Source: Candidatus Atribacteria bacterium (lineage in GTDB: Bacteria > Atribacterota > Phoenicimicrobiia > Phoenicimicrobiales > Stramentimicrobiaceae). Taken from it: a stretch of DNA of 64,000 bases. The notes beneath the pieces were generated by a model. That model saw only the letters and a list, made by a program, of their open reading frames with translations. It made no database searches and was not told where the DNA came from. Shown piece by piece: positions 51,165 to 60,972 of this stretch. Within the stretch, counting starts at the first letter, position 1; each line of letters begins with the position of its first letter. Both the position numbers and the translations under genes were made by a program. Location: contig JAKPKS010000049.1 in the NCBI GenBank assembly GCA_029553585.1, positions 1 through 64,000 of the forward strand. The letters are read 5' to 3'.

Positions 51165-52193
51165 TTACTTGCCTGTTTTCTTCCAGTTATTCAGCTCATT
51201 ATTTATGTAATCAAGCTGTAGTAACTTATCCTTTATCTCTTCGACATTTAAGCGATAGGTATTATGGGAGTTATATTCTTCTGAAGTGGAAAGGCAAACA
51301 TTACCCTCCACAAAATACTTATCATAATTAAGATCCCGCTTATCAGCAGGGACTCGGAAAAATCCTCCCATATCTTCGGCTTTTATGTATTCTTCCTTGG
51401 TCAGCAGGGTTTCATATAGCTTTTCACCATGGCGGGTTCCAATAATTCTTATTTCATTATCAGCGTCAAACAACTCTAAAAGAGCCTGAGCTAAATCCCC
51501 TATAGTACTGGCTGGGGATTTTTGCACCATGATATCACCCGCCTGGGCATTAGCAAAAGCAAAGACCACTAATTCCACCGCTTCCTCCAGGCTCATTAGG
51601 AACCTAGTCATGTCAGGATCAGTAATGGTCAGTGCTTGTCCGCTTTTAATCTGTTCTACAAAAAGAGGTATAACTGATCCCCTGGAAGCCATCACATTCC
51701 CATAGCGGGTACCACAAATAGTTGTCCTATCCGGTGACACAGTCTTTGATTTAGCCACCAAAACCTTTTCCATCATTGCTTTTGAAATACCCATAGCATT
51801 AATAGGATAAGCTGCCTTGTCGGTAGATAGACAAATTACTTTATTAACCCCTTTATTGATAGCAGCAGTTAGAACATTATCCGTACCAAGTACATTAGTC
51901 TTCACCGCTTCCAGCGGAAAGAATTCACAGGAAGGAACCTGCTTTAAAGCAGCTGCATGAAATATGTAATCAACCCCATGCATAGCATTCTTCACACTCT
52001 GTATGTCACGTACATCTCCTATGTAAAACTTAATCTTGTCGTTTTTGTATTGTTTACGCATATCATCCTGTTTCTTCTCATCACGGGAGAAGATACGGAT
52101 TTCCCCAATTTCAGTTTGAAGAAAACGGTCCAGGACTGCATGACCGAAACTGCCGGTGCCGCCGGTAATCAATAAGGTTTTGCTTTTAAACAT
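51165..52193 (-). CDS. capE: CapE/FnlA UDP-GlcNAc 4,6-dehydratase (5-epimerising)
   Basis: A 342-aa short-chain dehydrogenase: LLITGGTGSFGHAVLDRFL, FHAAALKQVPSCEFFPLEAVKTNVLG, CLSTDKAAYPINAMGISKAMMEK. The hallmark Met-x-x-x-Lys in MGISKAMMEK is typical of inverting 4,6-dehydratases. It starts the L-FucNAc pathway. It is first of three genes, with a 93-bp gap to capF. Confidence 0.95.
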   Translation of the reverse strand: MFKSKTLLITGGTGSFGHAVLDRFLQTEIGEIRIFSRDEKKQDDMRKQYKNDKIKFYIGDVRDIQSVKNAMHGVDYIFHAAALKQVPSCEFFPLEAVKTNVLGTDNVLTAAINKGVNKVICLSTDKAAYPINAMGISKAMMEKVLVAKSKTVSPDRTTICGTRYGNVMASRGSVIPLFVEQIKSGQALTITDPDMTRFLMSLEEAVELVVFAFANAQAGDIMVQKSPASTIGDLAQALLELFDADNEIRIIGTRHGEKLYETLLTKEEYIKAEDMGGFFRVPADKRDLNYDKYFVEGNVCLSTSEEYNSHNTYRLNVEEIKDKLLQLDYINNELNNWKKTGK

Positions 52194-52365
52194 ATGACTA
52201 TCTCCCTGTAGTTTTTTATATATTTTTAGTTAAATTATTAAAAGACCCTAAAACACAAAAATACTCCAAACTTCGAAACAATGCACAACTAAATGTTACA
52301 TTAAATCGACCCGTCTGAGAAGGTAATGAAGAATTTTTTAGGAAGCTCTTGCAAATATACGTCAT

Positions 52366-52428
52366 AGCGAATCGATTGAGAAAGGCATGCTCGAAACTGC
52401 TAGCACCGCCTGTGATAAGTGGCTTTCG
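52366..52428 (-). pseudogene. Relic of a CapE-like N-terminus
   Basis: In the gap 52194-52452 the minus strand reads KPLITGGASSFEHAFLNRFA, which matches TLLITGGTGSFGHAVLDRFL at the start of capE, then decays. A second, older copy of the gene probably stood here. The rest of the gap is AT-rich without genes. Confidence 0.6.
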
Positions 52429-52452
52429 TTATGCACATGTGTCATTTATTAG

Positions 52453-53688
52453 CTATTCTTTCTGTAAACCATCCATAGTTTCTAGTATCTTTTTTGCTTG
52501 TACGATTGCACTTTTCTGTGTTGTAACATAATTTACAGCGTTATTTGCTCTATTTATAGCAGCATCATTGTTGTTTTCTAGAACATCAACTATTTTCTCA
52601 GCTAAGGATTCTGCTGTTGCTTCCTTAAAATAATTAATGTACTTATCATAATCATCTGGAATTCCATCTAACTTATAACCAATCATTGGTGTGCCTGACG
52701 ATAGATATTCAAGATTCTTTGATGGAAAGCTATATTTTGTAAATCTGCCACAATTAACGCGAGGATTTATTAATAAATCTGCACCCTTTTCTACGCTAAG
52801 TAAGTCTATCCTATCTATTTCACCCTTAAACCTTATTCTAGGGTCTATTGCTGCTTGTCTAACAATTTCTCCCTCTAACGAACCCCTTCCGAACAAAATC
52901 AACCTATAATTAGGATTCTTAAGATAAGAAAATGCATCTAACAGTAATTTCACTCCATAGTCAGCATGTAACCCTCCGGCGTATACAATTATTTTTTCTT
53001 TTTCTGAATAATCTCGCCTTGCTTCAACAATGGTAAAACCCTCTGTTGCCAACCCTTCAAAAACACAAAAATGCTTAGCATTTATTTTTTCTTGCATATG
53101 CTCTGAGAAAAAACAATATGCATCAACATACTTCGATAAATAATTAATCTTATTATCTATAATACTTATGGCAATTCTATTTTTAGTTTTTGTAAAACCA
53201 TTTTCAGAATTAATATACGTATAATTTGGTATATCTGGAACGATAATGCATGTTTTTATTCTGGGGTTTTTCTTTTTCGCATACCTCATGGCCTTAAGAG
53301 AATATGTTGTTAATGCATAAGCAACTAAATACTTCTCTTCTTCTTCTTCCAAAATCCATCTATGTATGTACTTTCTTGCTCCCCAAAATAACGATGTGGA
53401 ATGTAAAAACGGTATATTTATGTATGGAAATATTATATCCTTTTTATTCAACCCGCTGGCATGCTCAAAATTCCCAGTCGTAATTAAAGGTTTTATATAA
53501 CCCTTTTTATATAATGGAACTAAAAGCTTGTTAATTATATGAACTCTATTACCAATGTTTTCTTCAAAACCCTTAATCAATTCATTTTGAATAAAAGATA
53601 TATTCTGGCTTCTGTGCTTAGTAACATATTTATCATATGTTGTACTTGAGTTTGGATATAAAATTGACAAAAAGCAAACATCCTTCAA
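52453..53688 (-). CDS. Glycosyltransferase, GT4-like
   Basis: A 411-aa GT-B enzyme. The donor half has IVYAGGLHADYGVKLLLDAFSYL, RLILFGRGSLEGEI, RIRFKGEIDRIDLL, and FPSKNLEYLSSGTPMIGYKLDGIP, the usual nucleotide-sugar-binding pattern. It adds one sugar of the repeat unit at the cytoplasmic face. The start is TTG 53688 with GAGG. Acceptor and donor unknown. Confidence 0.88.
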   Translation of the reverse strand: MKDVCFLSILYPNSSTTYDKYVTKHRSQNISFIQNELIKGFEENIGNRVHIINKLLVPLYKKGYIKPLITTGNFEHASGLNKKDIIFPYINIPFLHSTSLFWGARKYIHRWILEEEEEKYLVAYALTTYSLKAMRYAKKKNPRIKTCIIVPDIPNYTYINSENGFTKTKNRIAISIIDNKINYLSKYVDAYCFFSEHMQEKINAKHFCVFEGLATEGFTIVEARRDYSEKEKIIVYAGGLHADYGVKLLLDAFSYLKNPNYRLILFGRGSLEGEIVRQAAIDPRIRFKGEIDRIDLLSVEKGADLLINPRVNCGRFTKYSFPSKNLEYLSSGTPMIGYKLDGIPDDYDKYINYFKEATAESLAEKIVDVLENNNDAAINRANNAVNYVTTQKSAIVQAKKILETMDGLQKE

Positions 53689-53716
53689 TTCAACACCTCA
53701 TATTTGAATTTCATTC

Positions 53717-54000
53717 TTATTTTTGATTGCTAAAAAAGAGTAAATGGTTTCTTTCATATAAAATAAGAATCATTGTTAAACTTTCTAGATACCCTTCCTT
53801 ACGTATTGAATCGTTAGCACAAAAAGTTAAAACTCCGAAAATATTTCCCTCTACACTTGCTGTAAGAACAAATCCACTTTTTCACTCACTGGTAGTAAAT
53901 AACCGTTATTAATTTGTGTCAGAAAATTGCATAGAATTTCTTTGTTAAATAAGCTCTCTTCTAATATTTTTATTTCTACAACTTTTGTATCATTAATCAA
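53717..54000 (-). pseudogene. Frameshifted GNAT acetyltransferase remnant
   Basis: Two overlapping frames together resemble the start of capsule-locus acetyltransferases. The first reads VVEIKILEESLFNKEILCNF and then GYLLPVSEKVDLF. After a shift near 53865 the second reads ASVEGNIFGVLTFCANDSIR, then KEGYLESLTMI. The C-terminal acetyl-CoA part is missing. The first frame begins at TTG 54000 and overlaps the flippase end by 8 bp. Confidence 0.65.
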
Positions 54001-55462
54001 AATGTTTTCCTCCCTTAATTCCCACAATATCTATGAGTGTTGTAAGCAAATATCTAAAACACTCGAGTTTGAAAACCCATGCCATCGCTACATATAAAAT
54101 AATGCCAACACATACCTGAATAATTAAAGTAAATATTACTGACATGCCCAACCATTTTATACTGTAAACTACAACTCCCATCACTATTGACAACAACAGC
54201 GAGGGGTAGATATCACTCCATTGCTCCTTGTAACTATAATGAAGTAAATCCTTGTTTGGATAAGCATTTATGAAAGAAGCAATGATTTCACTCACAACCA
54301 TACCTAAAGCAATCGCATATACACCATAAAATACAGTTACTGCCAATATTGACAGACCAACGATTTTCTTAATGATTTCGAGTTTCAAATAAATATCACT
54401 GCGCCCTAACGCCTTTATCGCCTGTAGATTCGCTGTATATATCGGCATTAACGCATAGCTAATACAAAATATCTGTAAAAAAGGTACACATGGCAGCCAT
54501 TTATCGGTTAGTAACAACTTGACCAACGGCTCAGCTGTAACAGCTAATCCCACCATCATAGGAAAAATTATAAAAGAGCTGGTAACGATTGTACGCCTCA
54601 TCATTTCTTTTACCCGTGGTCTATTATCCTGTTGGGATGCCAGAACTGGTAGCATCACCGACTGTATAGATCCATTAATGTTAGAAACAATAAATGTTGG
54701 AAACTGCTGCCCTCTATTATAAAAACCTAACATCGCAGGATTATACATTTTACCAATAATAAGACTGCTTAAATCCAGATAAACAGCATTTATTAAAGCT
54801 GACACCAACATCTTCCATCCGAATGAGAAAAGACCGTTCACCCTTTCCAATGAAAAAAGCAAACGCGGTCTCCAATTCAATGTAAACCATAAAATCAGCA
54901 TTACAAATAGTTGATTGCATAACTGTTGCCCAACCAGAGCCCATACTCCATAGCCTGTATAAGCCATATAAATACCAACTGTACCAGATATCAATATAGC
55001 CCCTGCACTGCTGAAAAAAAGCTTTTTAAACTGTAGATTTCTTGCTATAACAGCATTCTGAATCGAATTAAATACACCAAAGAATAAGGTAATGGACAAT
55101 ACTCTAAACACTAATGTGATCTCAGGTACTCTATAAAATGCAGCGATGAGCGGTGCAGCAAAAAATAAAACTATGTAAATCAAACAAGCTATCAATAAGC
55201 TCAAAAAGAATACTGACGAAAAATCAACTTCATCGGCATCTTTCTTTTGAATAAGAGCTGTATTTAAACCGCTCTGGACAAATACACCTGCAATTGAAGT
55301 AAATATCACGACTAACGCTATAATTCCATAGTCTTCTGGAAGAAGCAGTCGCGCTAGAATAATCTGAACAAGAAATTGTATTCCCTGGCTGCCCCCCCGC
55401 TCCATAAGCTTCCAGAACAGTCCTGACAAGACCTTTTTTTTTATGGTTTGAGCTTCTTTCAT
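53993..55462 (-). CDS. Wzx-like flippase (MOP superfamily)
   Basis: A 489-aa membrane protein with about 12-14 hydrophobic segments and the family start KKKVLSGLFWKLMERGGSQGIQFLVQIILARLLLPEDYG. It flips lipid-linked repeat units across the membrane. Encoded in the same direction as the Wzy-like polymerase. Full length. Confidence 0.92.
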   Translation of the reverse strand: MKEAQTIKKKVLSGLFWKLMERGGSQGIQFLVQIILARLLLPEDYGIIALVVIFTSIAGVFVQSGLNTALIQKKDADEVDFSSVFFLSLLIACLIYIVLFFAAPLIAAFYRVPEITLVFRVLSITLFFGVFNSIQNAVIARNLQFKKLFFSSAGAILISGTVGIYMAYTGYGVWALVGQQLCNQLFVMLILWFTLNWRPRLLFSLERVNGLFSFGWKMLVSALINAVYLDLSSLIIGKMYNPAMLGFYNRGQQFPTFIVSNINGSIQSVMLPVLASQQDNRPRVKEMMRRTIVTSSFIIFPMMVGLAVTAEPLVKLLLTDKWLPCVPFLQIFCISYALMPIYTANLQAIKALGRSDIYLKLEIIKKIVGLSILAVTVFYGVYAIALGMVVSEIIASFINAYPNKDLLHYSYKEQWSDIYPSLLLSIVMGVVVYSIKWLGMSVIFTLIIQVCVGIILYVAMAWVFKLECFRYLLTTLIDIVGIKGGKHFD

Positions 55463-55540
55463 TTAATTTCCTCGTTTAATTATTTAGTGCCAAGTATATG
55501 TTTGATATTAAGTCTGTGAAATAATAACTTCCGAACATAG

Positions 55541-55684
55541 TTATAATATATACATTAATCTATCTGCTAATTTAGGTTTGAATAAATGCGTGAATACTGC
55601 AGTTATTAGTTTAGTAACTTGAGGTTTTATCGATGAAATATCACAATAGTCATTGTCATTAGGAATTGCATCAATAAAATTCAT
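55541..55684 (-). pseudogene. 47-codon leftover frame, possible gene end
   Basis: The gap 55463-55767 contains one short frame (MNFIDAIPNDNDYCDISSIK, then QVTKLITAVFTHLFK) without a ribosome site. It looks like the C-terminus of a lost capsule gene, but I cannot name it. Confidence 0.3.
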
Positions 55685-55767
55685 TTGTTCATCAAATTTT
55701 TGCCCTCTCGGTTTAACTCATTAAGGGATAAAACTCAACTGTGGTTACGGGGCTATAGAGAAAAGAT

Positions 55768-57018
55768 TTATTTGACTCTACATATTATATCGCTGAATCG
55801 TTCACTATTGTTTTTTATAGAATGATTTACTGTCGCGAGCAATATCGCATTTGATACGTAACTGTAGCGGTAATTAAAATCGTAAATGCATTTGCGCAAT
55901 ATGACATTCAATTCATTGCTGTCCCCCGCAATAATTGCCGCTTGGTGCTTTGCCAAATACTCAACAAATGGATATTTGCGTGAAGCGTATACAAGAAATG
56001 GTCTTCCACTAGAAAGAGAATCGGCAATTTTTGTTGAAAATGCAGTGCGAAGATTCTTTAATCTTTTGGGATTCTCGCAGTGCAACAGCATGCTGCTTTT
56101 TTGCATCAGTTCCGGTATTTGCTCATAAGGTACAATACCCTTATAAATAACATTTTTATTTTGGCAGACCATATCCTGTTCTTCTTTTGAAATAAACCTA
56201 CCATAAATAATCAGCCGGGCAGACAGGTCGACATTTAATAAGACTTGCGCAACCTCACAAAGCATTTCTGCCCTACCCACACCCAAATTTCCGCAGTAAA
56301 GAAGAGTAAACTCTCCTGTCTCAGTTTCAGGTCTGCTAATTGGCACAAATTCACTTGATGTGTATATAGTAGCGCTTTTCGTAGTACTTGGATAACGAAT
56401 TCGATAATCATTTTCAAGAACTTCTGTATTATATACACAATATGAAACGGATTTCATCAGTCTCGCATGTTGCCGTCTAAGCAAGCATTTTAAAAGCAAA
56501 TGCCATGGAGAGTATCTTTTTGCACTGCTAAATAATTTGTCCTTTAGCACGTAGTTTTCAGTACTGAAAAGAATCACTGGTATCTGAAATTTTATTCTGA
56601 TTCGCTCAACTATTTTATACATAAACGGCGAATCCCCCGCCTGAAAAATGATCACTTCAGGGCGAAAATCCTCCAGAAAGACATCAAAACTTTTATTCCA
56701 CCATCTAAAACTACTCCAAACAATATTTCTTAAAACTAATAAAAAGCAGGTACGCTTCTTTTTGGAGATAGCCGGTTTGGATTGAGAGTTTTCTCGTTTT
56801 TCATTTTTTACTTTCCTGCCTAGGAAAGCGTTTAAAGCATCAGTGTCTGATACGCAAAAGCAGTTCATGCAAATTGAGTAATTTTGCTCACCATGTAAGT
56901 AGAAATGAGCAATTTGCTCAGCATCATAAGATTTCAAGAGTTTTGCCATGGTTCTGCCATTAGAAGACGACTCAGCAAGACCCTCATTTGATATCAGTAG
57001 TACTCTAGGATTACCCAT
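55768..57018 (-). CDS. Glycosyltransferase, GT4-like
   Basis: A 416-aa protein with a Rossmann start (RVLLISNEGLAESSSNGRTMAKLL), a basic loop near 75-100 and the C-terminal half FTLLYCGNLGVGRAEMLCEVA, ARLIIYGRF, NVIYKGIVPYEQIPELM, and FSTKIADSLSSGRPFLVY. It overlaps the LicD gene by 8 bp. Part of the repeat-unit assembly set. Confidence 0.85.
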   Translation of the reverse strand: MGNPRVLLISNEGLAESSSNGRTMAKLLKSYDAEQIAHFYLHGEQNYSICMNCFCVSDTDALNAFLGRKVKNEKRENSQSKPAISKKKRTCFLLVLRNIVWSSFRWWNKSFDVFLEDFRPEVIIFQAGDSPFMYKIVERIRIKFQIPVILFSTENYVLKDKLFSSAKRYSPWHLLLKCLLRRQHARLMKSVSYCVYNTEVLENDYRIRYPSTTKSATIYTSSEFVPISRPETETGEFTLLYCGNLGVGRAEMLCEVAQVLLNVDLSARLIIYGRFISKEEQDMVCQNKNVIYKGIVPYEQIPELMQKSSMLLHCENPKRLKNLRTAFSTKIADSLSSGRPFLVYASRKYPFVEYLAKHQAAIIAGDSNELNVILRKCIYDFNYRYSYVSNAILLATVNHSIKNNSERFSDIICRVK

Positions 57019-57907
57019 TTCCCGTCAGATTCCTTTCACCGTACTTCATTTCATTTAATACGTCTCTATCAATCTGTATTTCTAAATAATTATGTGGTTG
57101 CTTCTGCTTTTCAACAGGTGGTTCCTCCATATAATCATCACCAAACACTTTACGTAAAAAAGCATCCGTATTCTTTGGGATACAAACCCTCATGCCGCAA
57201 AATTCGCTATATGTTCCTGTGCCAAATATTTCTATCGGATGAATCTGTTTCCTCCATGGATAATTATGGAGATATAAGACTCCATATTTTTTCGTACCAT
57301 GGTTCTCCTTTGTACAAAGTCTTTCAATCTGATCGTCTATTGTACTGCTCTTAGCAAATACAAGCAGAAGCTTTATAATTCGCTTAAAAATTTTATATCT
57401 GTCGCTATTATATCCAGCTTTAATTGTTCTGAGCGTCATAAGTTTACGAATCCGCCATGCTCTAAAATTCATCTCTCTAGTGTACAAATGATTCACATAG
57501 TCAATTGGAAATATATCTATATAAATACCATCGTGCATTTCTATCCCTGCGCATGCCTTCTCAATAATATGGGTTTTATCCATTCTAAGCTTCAAAATAC
57601 AACGAGAAAACAAGTGGTCGGTTTTTGCACTTTGGAGAAAAAAACCTTCTAATGGTTTTTCATTCCACAATCTTTGAAATTTTTCGTAATCCTCCCTGAA
57701 CATGGCTACGTCAATATCGTTATCCCAGGGTATAAATTTCTTATACCTTGCTGTACCAAGTAATGCTCCGCCAATCAGATAATAAGTCAACCCGTTATTC
57801 TTGCAATAAGTTGAAAACGCTCTTAATATATTTAGTTCTGTTTCTTGAAGCTCTTTTAAAGTAGCCTCATCCACTACAGATTTTTGTGCTAGCGATTGCA
57901 TAGTCAT
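57011..57907 (-). CDS. LicD-family phosphotransferase (1)
   Basis: A 298-aa protein with YYLIGGALLGTARYKKFIPWDNDIDVAMFREDYEKF, the LicD/nucleotidyltransferase-fold core including the acidic DND-D pair, and GIYIDIFPIDYV. LicD enzymes transfer phosphocholine, ribitol- or glycerol-phosphate from CDP donors to sugars. The ATG overlaps the Wzy stop (ATGA). With tagD at 61806 a glycerol-phosphate donor is plausible. Confidence 0.9.
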   Translation of the reverse strand: MTMQSLAQKSVVDEATLKELQETELNILRAFSTYCKNNGLTYYLIGGALLGTARYKKFIPWDNDIDVAMFREDYEKFQRLWNEKPLEGFFLQSAKTDHLFSRCILKLRMDKTHIIEKACAGIEMHDGIYIDIFPIDYVNHLYTREMNFRAWRIRKLMTLRTIKAGYNSDRYKIFKRIIKLLLVFAKSSTIDDQIERLCTKENHGTKKYGVLYLHNYPWRKQIHPIEIFGTGTYSEFCGMRVCIPKNTDAFLRKVFGDDYMEEPPVEKQKQPHNYLEIQIDRDVLNEMKYGERNLTGNG

Positions 57908-59124
57908 CTCCCTCTCTCACCCTTATTACTCAATATTGCATTCCGAACATACATAGGAATCACAAGCGTGAAAACGGTCAGTATTGTGCTGTCAACAGGC
58001 GAATAGAAATAAACGGTTGTATTACTGACCATGAACGCTGCACCCATAAGTGCGAATGCGGAAAACACAGCACCCCAGAATTTATCGATTCTAATAAATG
58101 AAATCCCTGATGATATGTTGTATATAATAGCCGAAAAAAGCAAAAGCAACCCACAAATTCCGTTAGTTACTAATACTTGAATATAAGCATTATGTAGGCT
58201 CGAGTGACCAGTGCTTAAATTAATTATCTCCTGAGCATTTATATATCCGTGTCCGAATATTTTTTGAAGTGTATTACCTTCCTTGAATATTTCTATCCCT
58301 TGATTGAATAGGAATTCACGTCCAGAATTAAAGTCCGCCCTAATTACAATTCTATCTATAAAACTTTTTAACTCAGGCAATGAGAAGTATAGTAGAAGTA
58401 AAATTCCCGCAGTCAACAAGATTCCTATCATCAGCTTTCTTTTACCAGACAAAAGTGCAATTACAACAAAAAATGCAATGCAAGCAATCTGTGCTGTTCG
58501 TGAAAAAGTAAATACCAAATTGATGATAAATATTGACAACGCGAAAAGATAGAATATTTTTTTTGTGTGCGATCGAGAAGCCTTTTGATAACACAACACA
58601 CAAGCGATGATTCCAAAGACAAGGTACATCGCATACTCATGATTACTAACGAAAAATGATGACAGCGCATTTCCATATGCACTTGTGATTGAACTGGCTC
58701 CCAGAAAGTATTCTGTACGAAATACAAAACTATAGAGTGCCATGTATAACACAGCGTATATAATCCATTCCAAATACTTTAGATACTCTTTTTCAGAGAT
58801 TTTCATTCGATTTCCTACACAAAATGTCAAAAAGAACAACAGTATGGGGAATGTGTAAGAAACCAAACCACCTGCCGTAAAACTCCAGTTAGATATAGCA
58901 GTCCCAAGCATACACAAAATTAACACTATGAGCACGCTGAAATTGCCTATAGTTCGCTTTCCAGAATACTTAAAAAACTGTGTCCCCAGAAATATAATCA
59001 ATACTACTTTTATTGCAATATCAATGGATGATCTGGCAGAATATGTCTGTATATTTTGCCAGATAACCATCACGATCCAATATGTAAATAACGCCTTATG
59101 TATGCCTGTATTCTTTGTTATCAT
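57904..59124 (-). CDS. Wzy-like polymerase / O-antigen ligase family protein
   Basis: A 406-aa membrane protein with about ten to eleven hydrophobic segments and a large loop containing RADFNSGREFLFNQGIEIF and STGHSSLHNAYIQVLVTNG, where the H-x-x-x-H-N pattern is typical of the family. It polymerises repeat units outside the membrane. One such gene per locus, as expected. Confidence 0.85.
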   Translation of the reverse strand: MITKNTGIHKALFTYWIVMVIWQNIQTYSARSSIDIAIKVVLIIFLGTQFFKYSGKRTIGNFSVLIVLILCMLGTAISNWSFTAGGLVSYTFPILLFFLTFCVGNRMKISEKEYLKYLEWIIYAVLYMALYSFVFRTEYFLGASSITSAYGNALSSFFVSNHEYAMYLVFGIIACVLCYQKASRSHTKKIFYLFALSIFIINLVFTFSRTAQIACIAFFVVIALLSGKRKLMIGILLTAGILLLLYFSLPELKSFIDRIVIRADFNSGREFLFNQGIEIFKEGNTLQKIFGHGYINAQEIINLSTGHSSLHNAYIQVLVTNGICGLLLLFSAIIYNISSGISFIRIDKFWGAVFSAFALMGAAFMVSNTTVYFYSPVDSTILTVFTLVIPMYVRNAILSNKGERGR

Positions 59125-59127
59125 GTC

Positions 59128-59955
59128 TCATCCTTGATTATCTAAATATGTCTCAACATAGTCATTAAACGACATCATCATTCTGTATGCCTTTCTTCCA
59201 TGCTGCATCCATTTCCATCTATCGCTTAACTTAATGCTTCCGCTCTTTATCGTCCTGATCCAAAAATAGGTCATCCAAACATAAACTGTCCTTTTATGTG
59301 CAGCCTCATAAAATGCTCCTTTTCCAAAAAAGAACCGCTCATCATAACCAGTAAACCAACTTGATGTGTCAAAGGATATTTTACCGATACACTCCTTGGA
59401 AACATAAAAAGTTAGCCCTTTCCTTTTAGCTTCCCTCAGCCACATGCTGTCCTCACCAGATGGGAAAAGACACCCTCCTCCAAATAGAGTTGTAAACCAA
59501 ACATTCGCCTTTTTTATCGAGTTTAATCTAACTGCAATTCTAATCCCACCCCAAGGCATTCTTTCCCATGCATGACACCTACGAGTTCGGGGGTATTTTT
59601 TTTGCATTCTTAATTCATCATATGTATCTAAGTGAAATATAATTATATCTGCATCAGGATGTGCATCAAATTCCAATAATATTTTTTGTTCAAGATCATC
59701 TATATAACACACATCGTCATCGGCGAATAAACATATCTCAGCATCTGCATAGGTCAAGGCAAGATTACGATTAACGCCAACTCCTCGGGTAGCAGTAGTA
59801 ATCATCCTAGCATGGTGACCATCGAACTCCGTTTCTTCATAAGATGTAACATCTGCTTGATTTGCAAATATTACATCAGAGCATATATTCATCTCTTTGA
59901 TTTTTGAGAAGTCTTTCTGATGCATGGTAACGCATAATATCTGAAATCTACTCAT
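59128..59955 (-). CDS. Glycosyltransferase, GT2-like
   Basis: A 275-aa protein with GVGVNRNLALTYADAEICLFADDDVCYIDDLEQKIL, where DDD is the metal/donor site of a GT-A fold, and a helical C-terminus (WMTYFWIRTIKSGSIKLSDRWKWM). The start of the protein (QILCVTMHQKDFSKIKEMNI) differs from typical GT2 enzymes but is known from capsule loci. Donor unknown. Confidence 0.82.
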   Translation of the reverse strand: MSRFQILCVTMHQKDFSKIKEMNICSDVIFANQADVTSYEETEFDGHHARMITTATRGVGVNRNLALTYADAEICLFADDDVCYIDDLEQKILLEFDAHPDADIIIFHLDTYDELRMQKKYPRTRRCHAWERMPWGGIRIAVRLNSIKKANVWFTTLFGGGCLFPSGEDSMWLREAKRKGLTFYVSKECIGKISFDTSSWFTGYDERFFFGKGAFYEAAHKRTVYVWMTYFWIRTIKSGSIKLSDRWKWMQHGRKAYRMMMSFNDYVETYLDNQG

Positions 59956-60073
59956 ACATAAATCCCCTCAATTACTAACCACTTATTAAGATAAGATGCA
60001 ATTACGCTTAATGGCGTATCATATATAATAATCATGATAGTAGCTATGCTCAAAAAACAGAATACAGCTTGAT

Positions 60074-60898
60074 TCACAAAATATACTCCCTATAATCCTT
60101 GCTAATATCAAAAACTTCTGCATGCACAGCTGCTTTTCTTGATTCTTCACTAGGCAACTTCATATAATCGCCATATCTCAACTCCAGATACTTTTTAATA
60201 TCCGTAGGACCCATTAATAAGATATCTTCAAACGTTACATCAACTGGTTCTCTAAACATCTCTTTATCAAATATCCCTTGATGAAATTTTGCCTTGGTTA
60301 TCCAGTAACAGTAGGCATATTCACGCTTTAAGTCTTCATACTTATAAATTCGCTTGTAACATAGATTGGACAGTATACTATTAGGTAGGATTTTTAGCAT
60401 TTTAAGTGCTACCTTTTGTAGTCCAGTTTTAGGCTTCCAGTTTCTCTGTGAAAGCGCAACCAATGTAACGAACTTTGATTCATAGTATATGATTTTTTGC
60501 ATAAATCTGCTGGTCGGGCATTTATGTAGAATCATGATATCAACATATATACCATGGTGCATTTCTTTTCGATCTTTAAATACTTCTTCAATAAATGTAG
60601 TACCGTTCATACGAACTTTGGCATATTCCAAGAAATTTTCAGTAATACTCCACTCCTGAAGGACAAACTGGTCATTGTTAATAGTATTGAATACGTTTTT
60701 AAATTTTTCATAATTATCCGGGGTCATAAAGATATCTAGATCATCATCCCAGGGAATGAAACCTCCATGTCTTGCAGCCCCCAGTGCCGTCCCCCCCATA
60801 ATGTAATAAACAATCTGATGTTCACGGCAGATTTTATCTATGAATACCATTATTTCCAATATTTTATTTTGTACATCTTTAATTGATTGTTGATTCAT
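60074..60898 (-). CDS. LicD-family phosphotransferase (2)
   Basis: A 274-aa LicD protein: YYIMGGTALGAARHGGFIPWDDDLDIFMTPDNYEKF, MHHGIYVDIMIL. The ATG at 60898 with GGAAGG upstream gives the standard N-terminus (NQQSIKDVQNKILEIMVFID); an in-frame TTG 21 codons upstream is less likely. It is the second LicD of the locus, only moderately similar to the first, so the two may decorate different sugars. Confidence 0.9.
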   Translation of the reverse strand: MNQQSIKDVQNKILEIMVFIDKICREHQIVYYIMGGTALGAARHGGFIPWDDDLDIFMTPDNYEKFKNVFNTINNDQFVLQEWSITENFLEYAKVRMNGTTFIEEVFKDRKEMHHGIYVDIMILHKCPTSRFMQKIIYYESKFVTLVALSQRNWKPKTGLQKVALKMLKILPNSILSNLCYKRIYKYEDLKREYAYCYWITKAKFHQGIFDKEMFREPVDVTFEDILLMGPTDIKKYLELRYGDYMKLPSEESRKAAVHAEVFDISKDYREYIL

Positions 60899-60972
60899 AC
60901 AACCAAACCTTCCATCTAAATTCCGGCGCTGGTTCCTCTTTTTTAGATCTATTTCTGGCAATCTACTCTACT

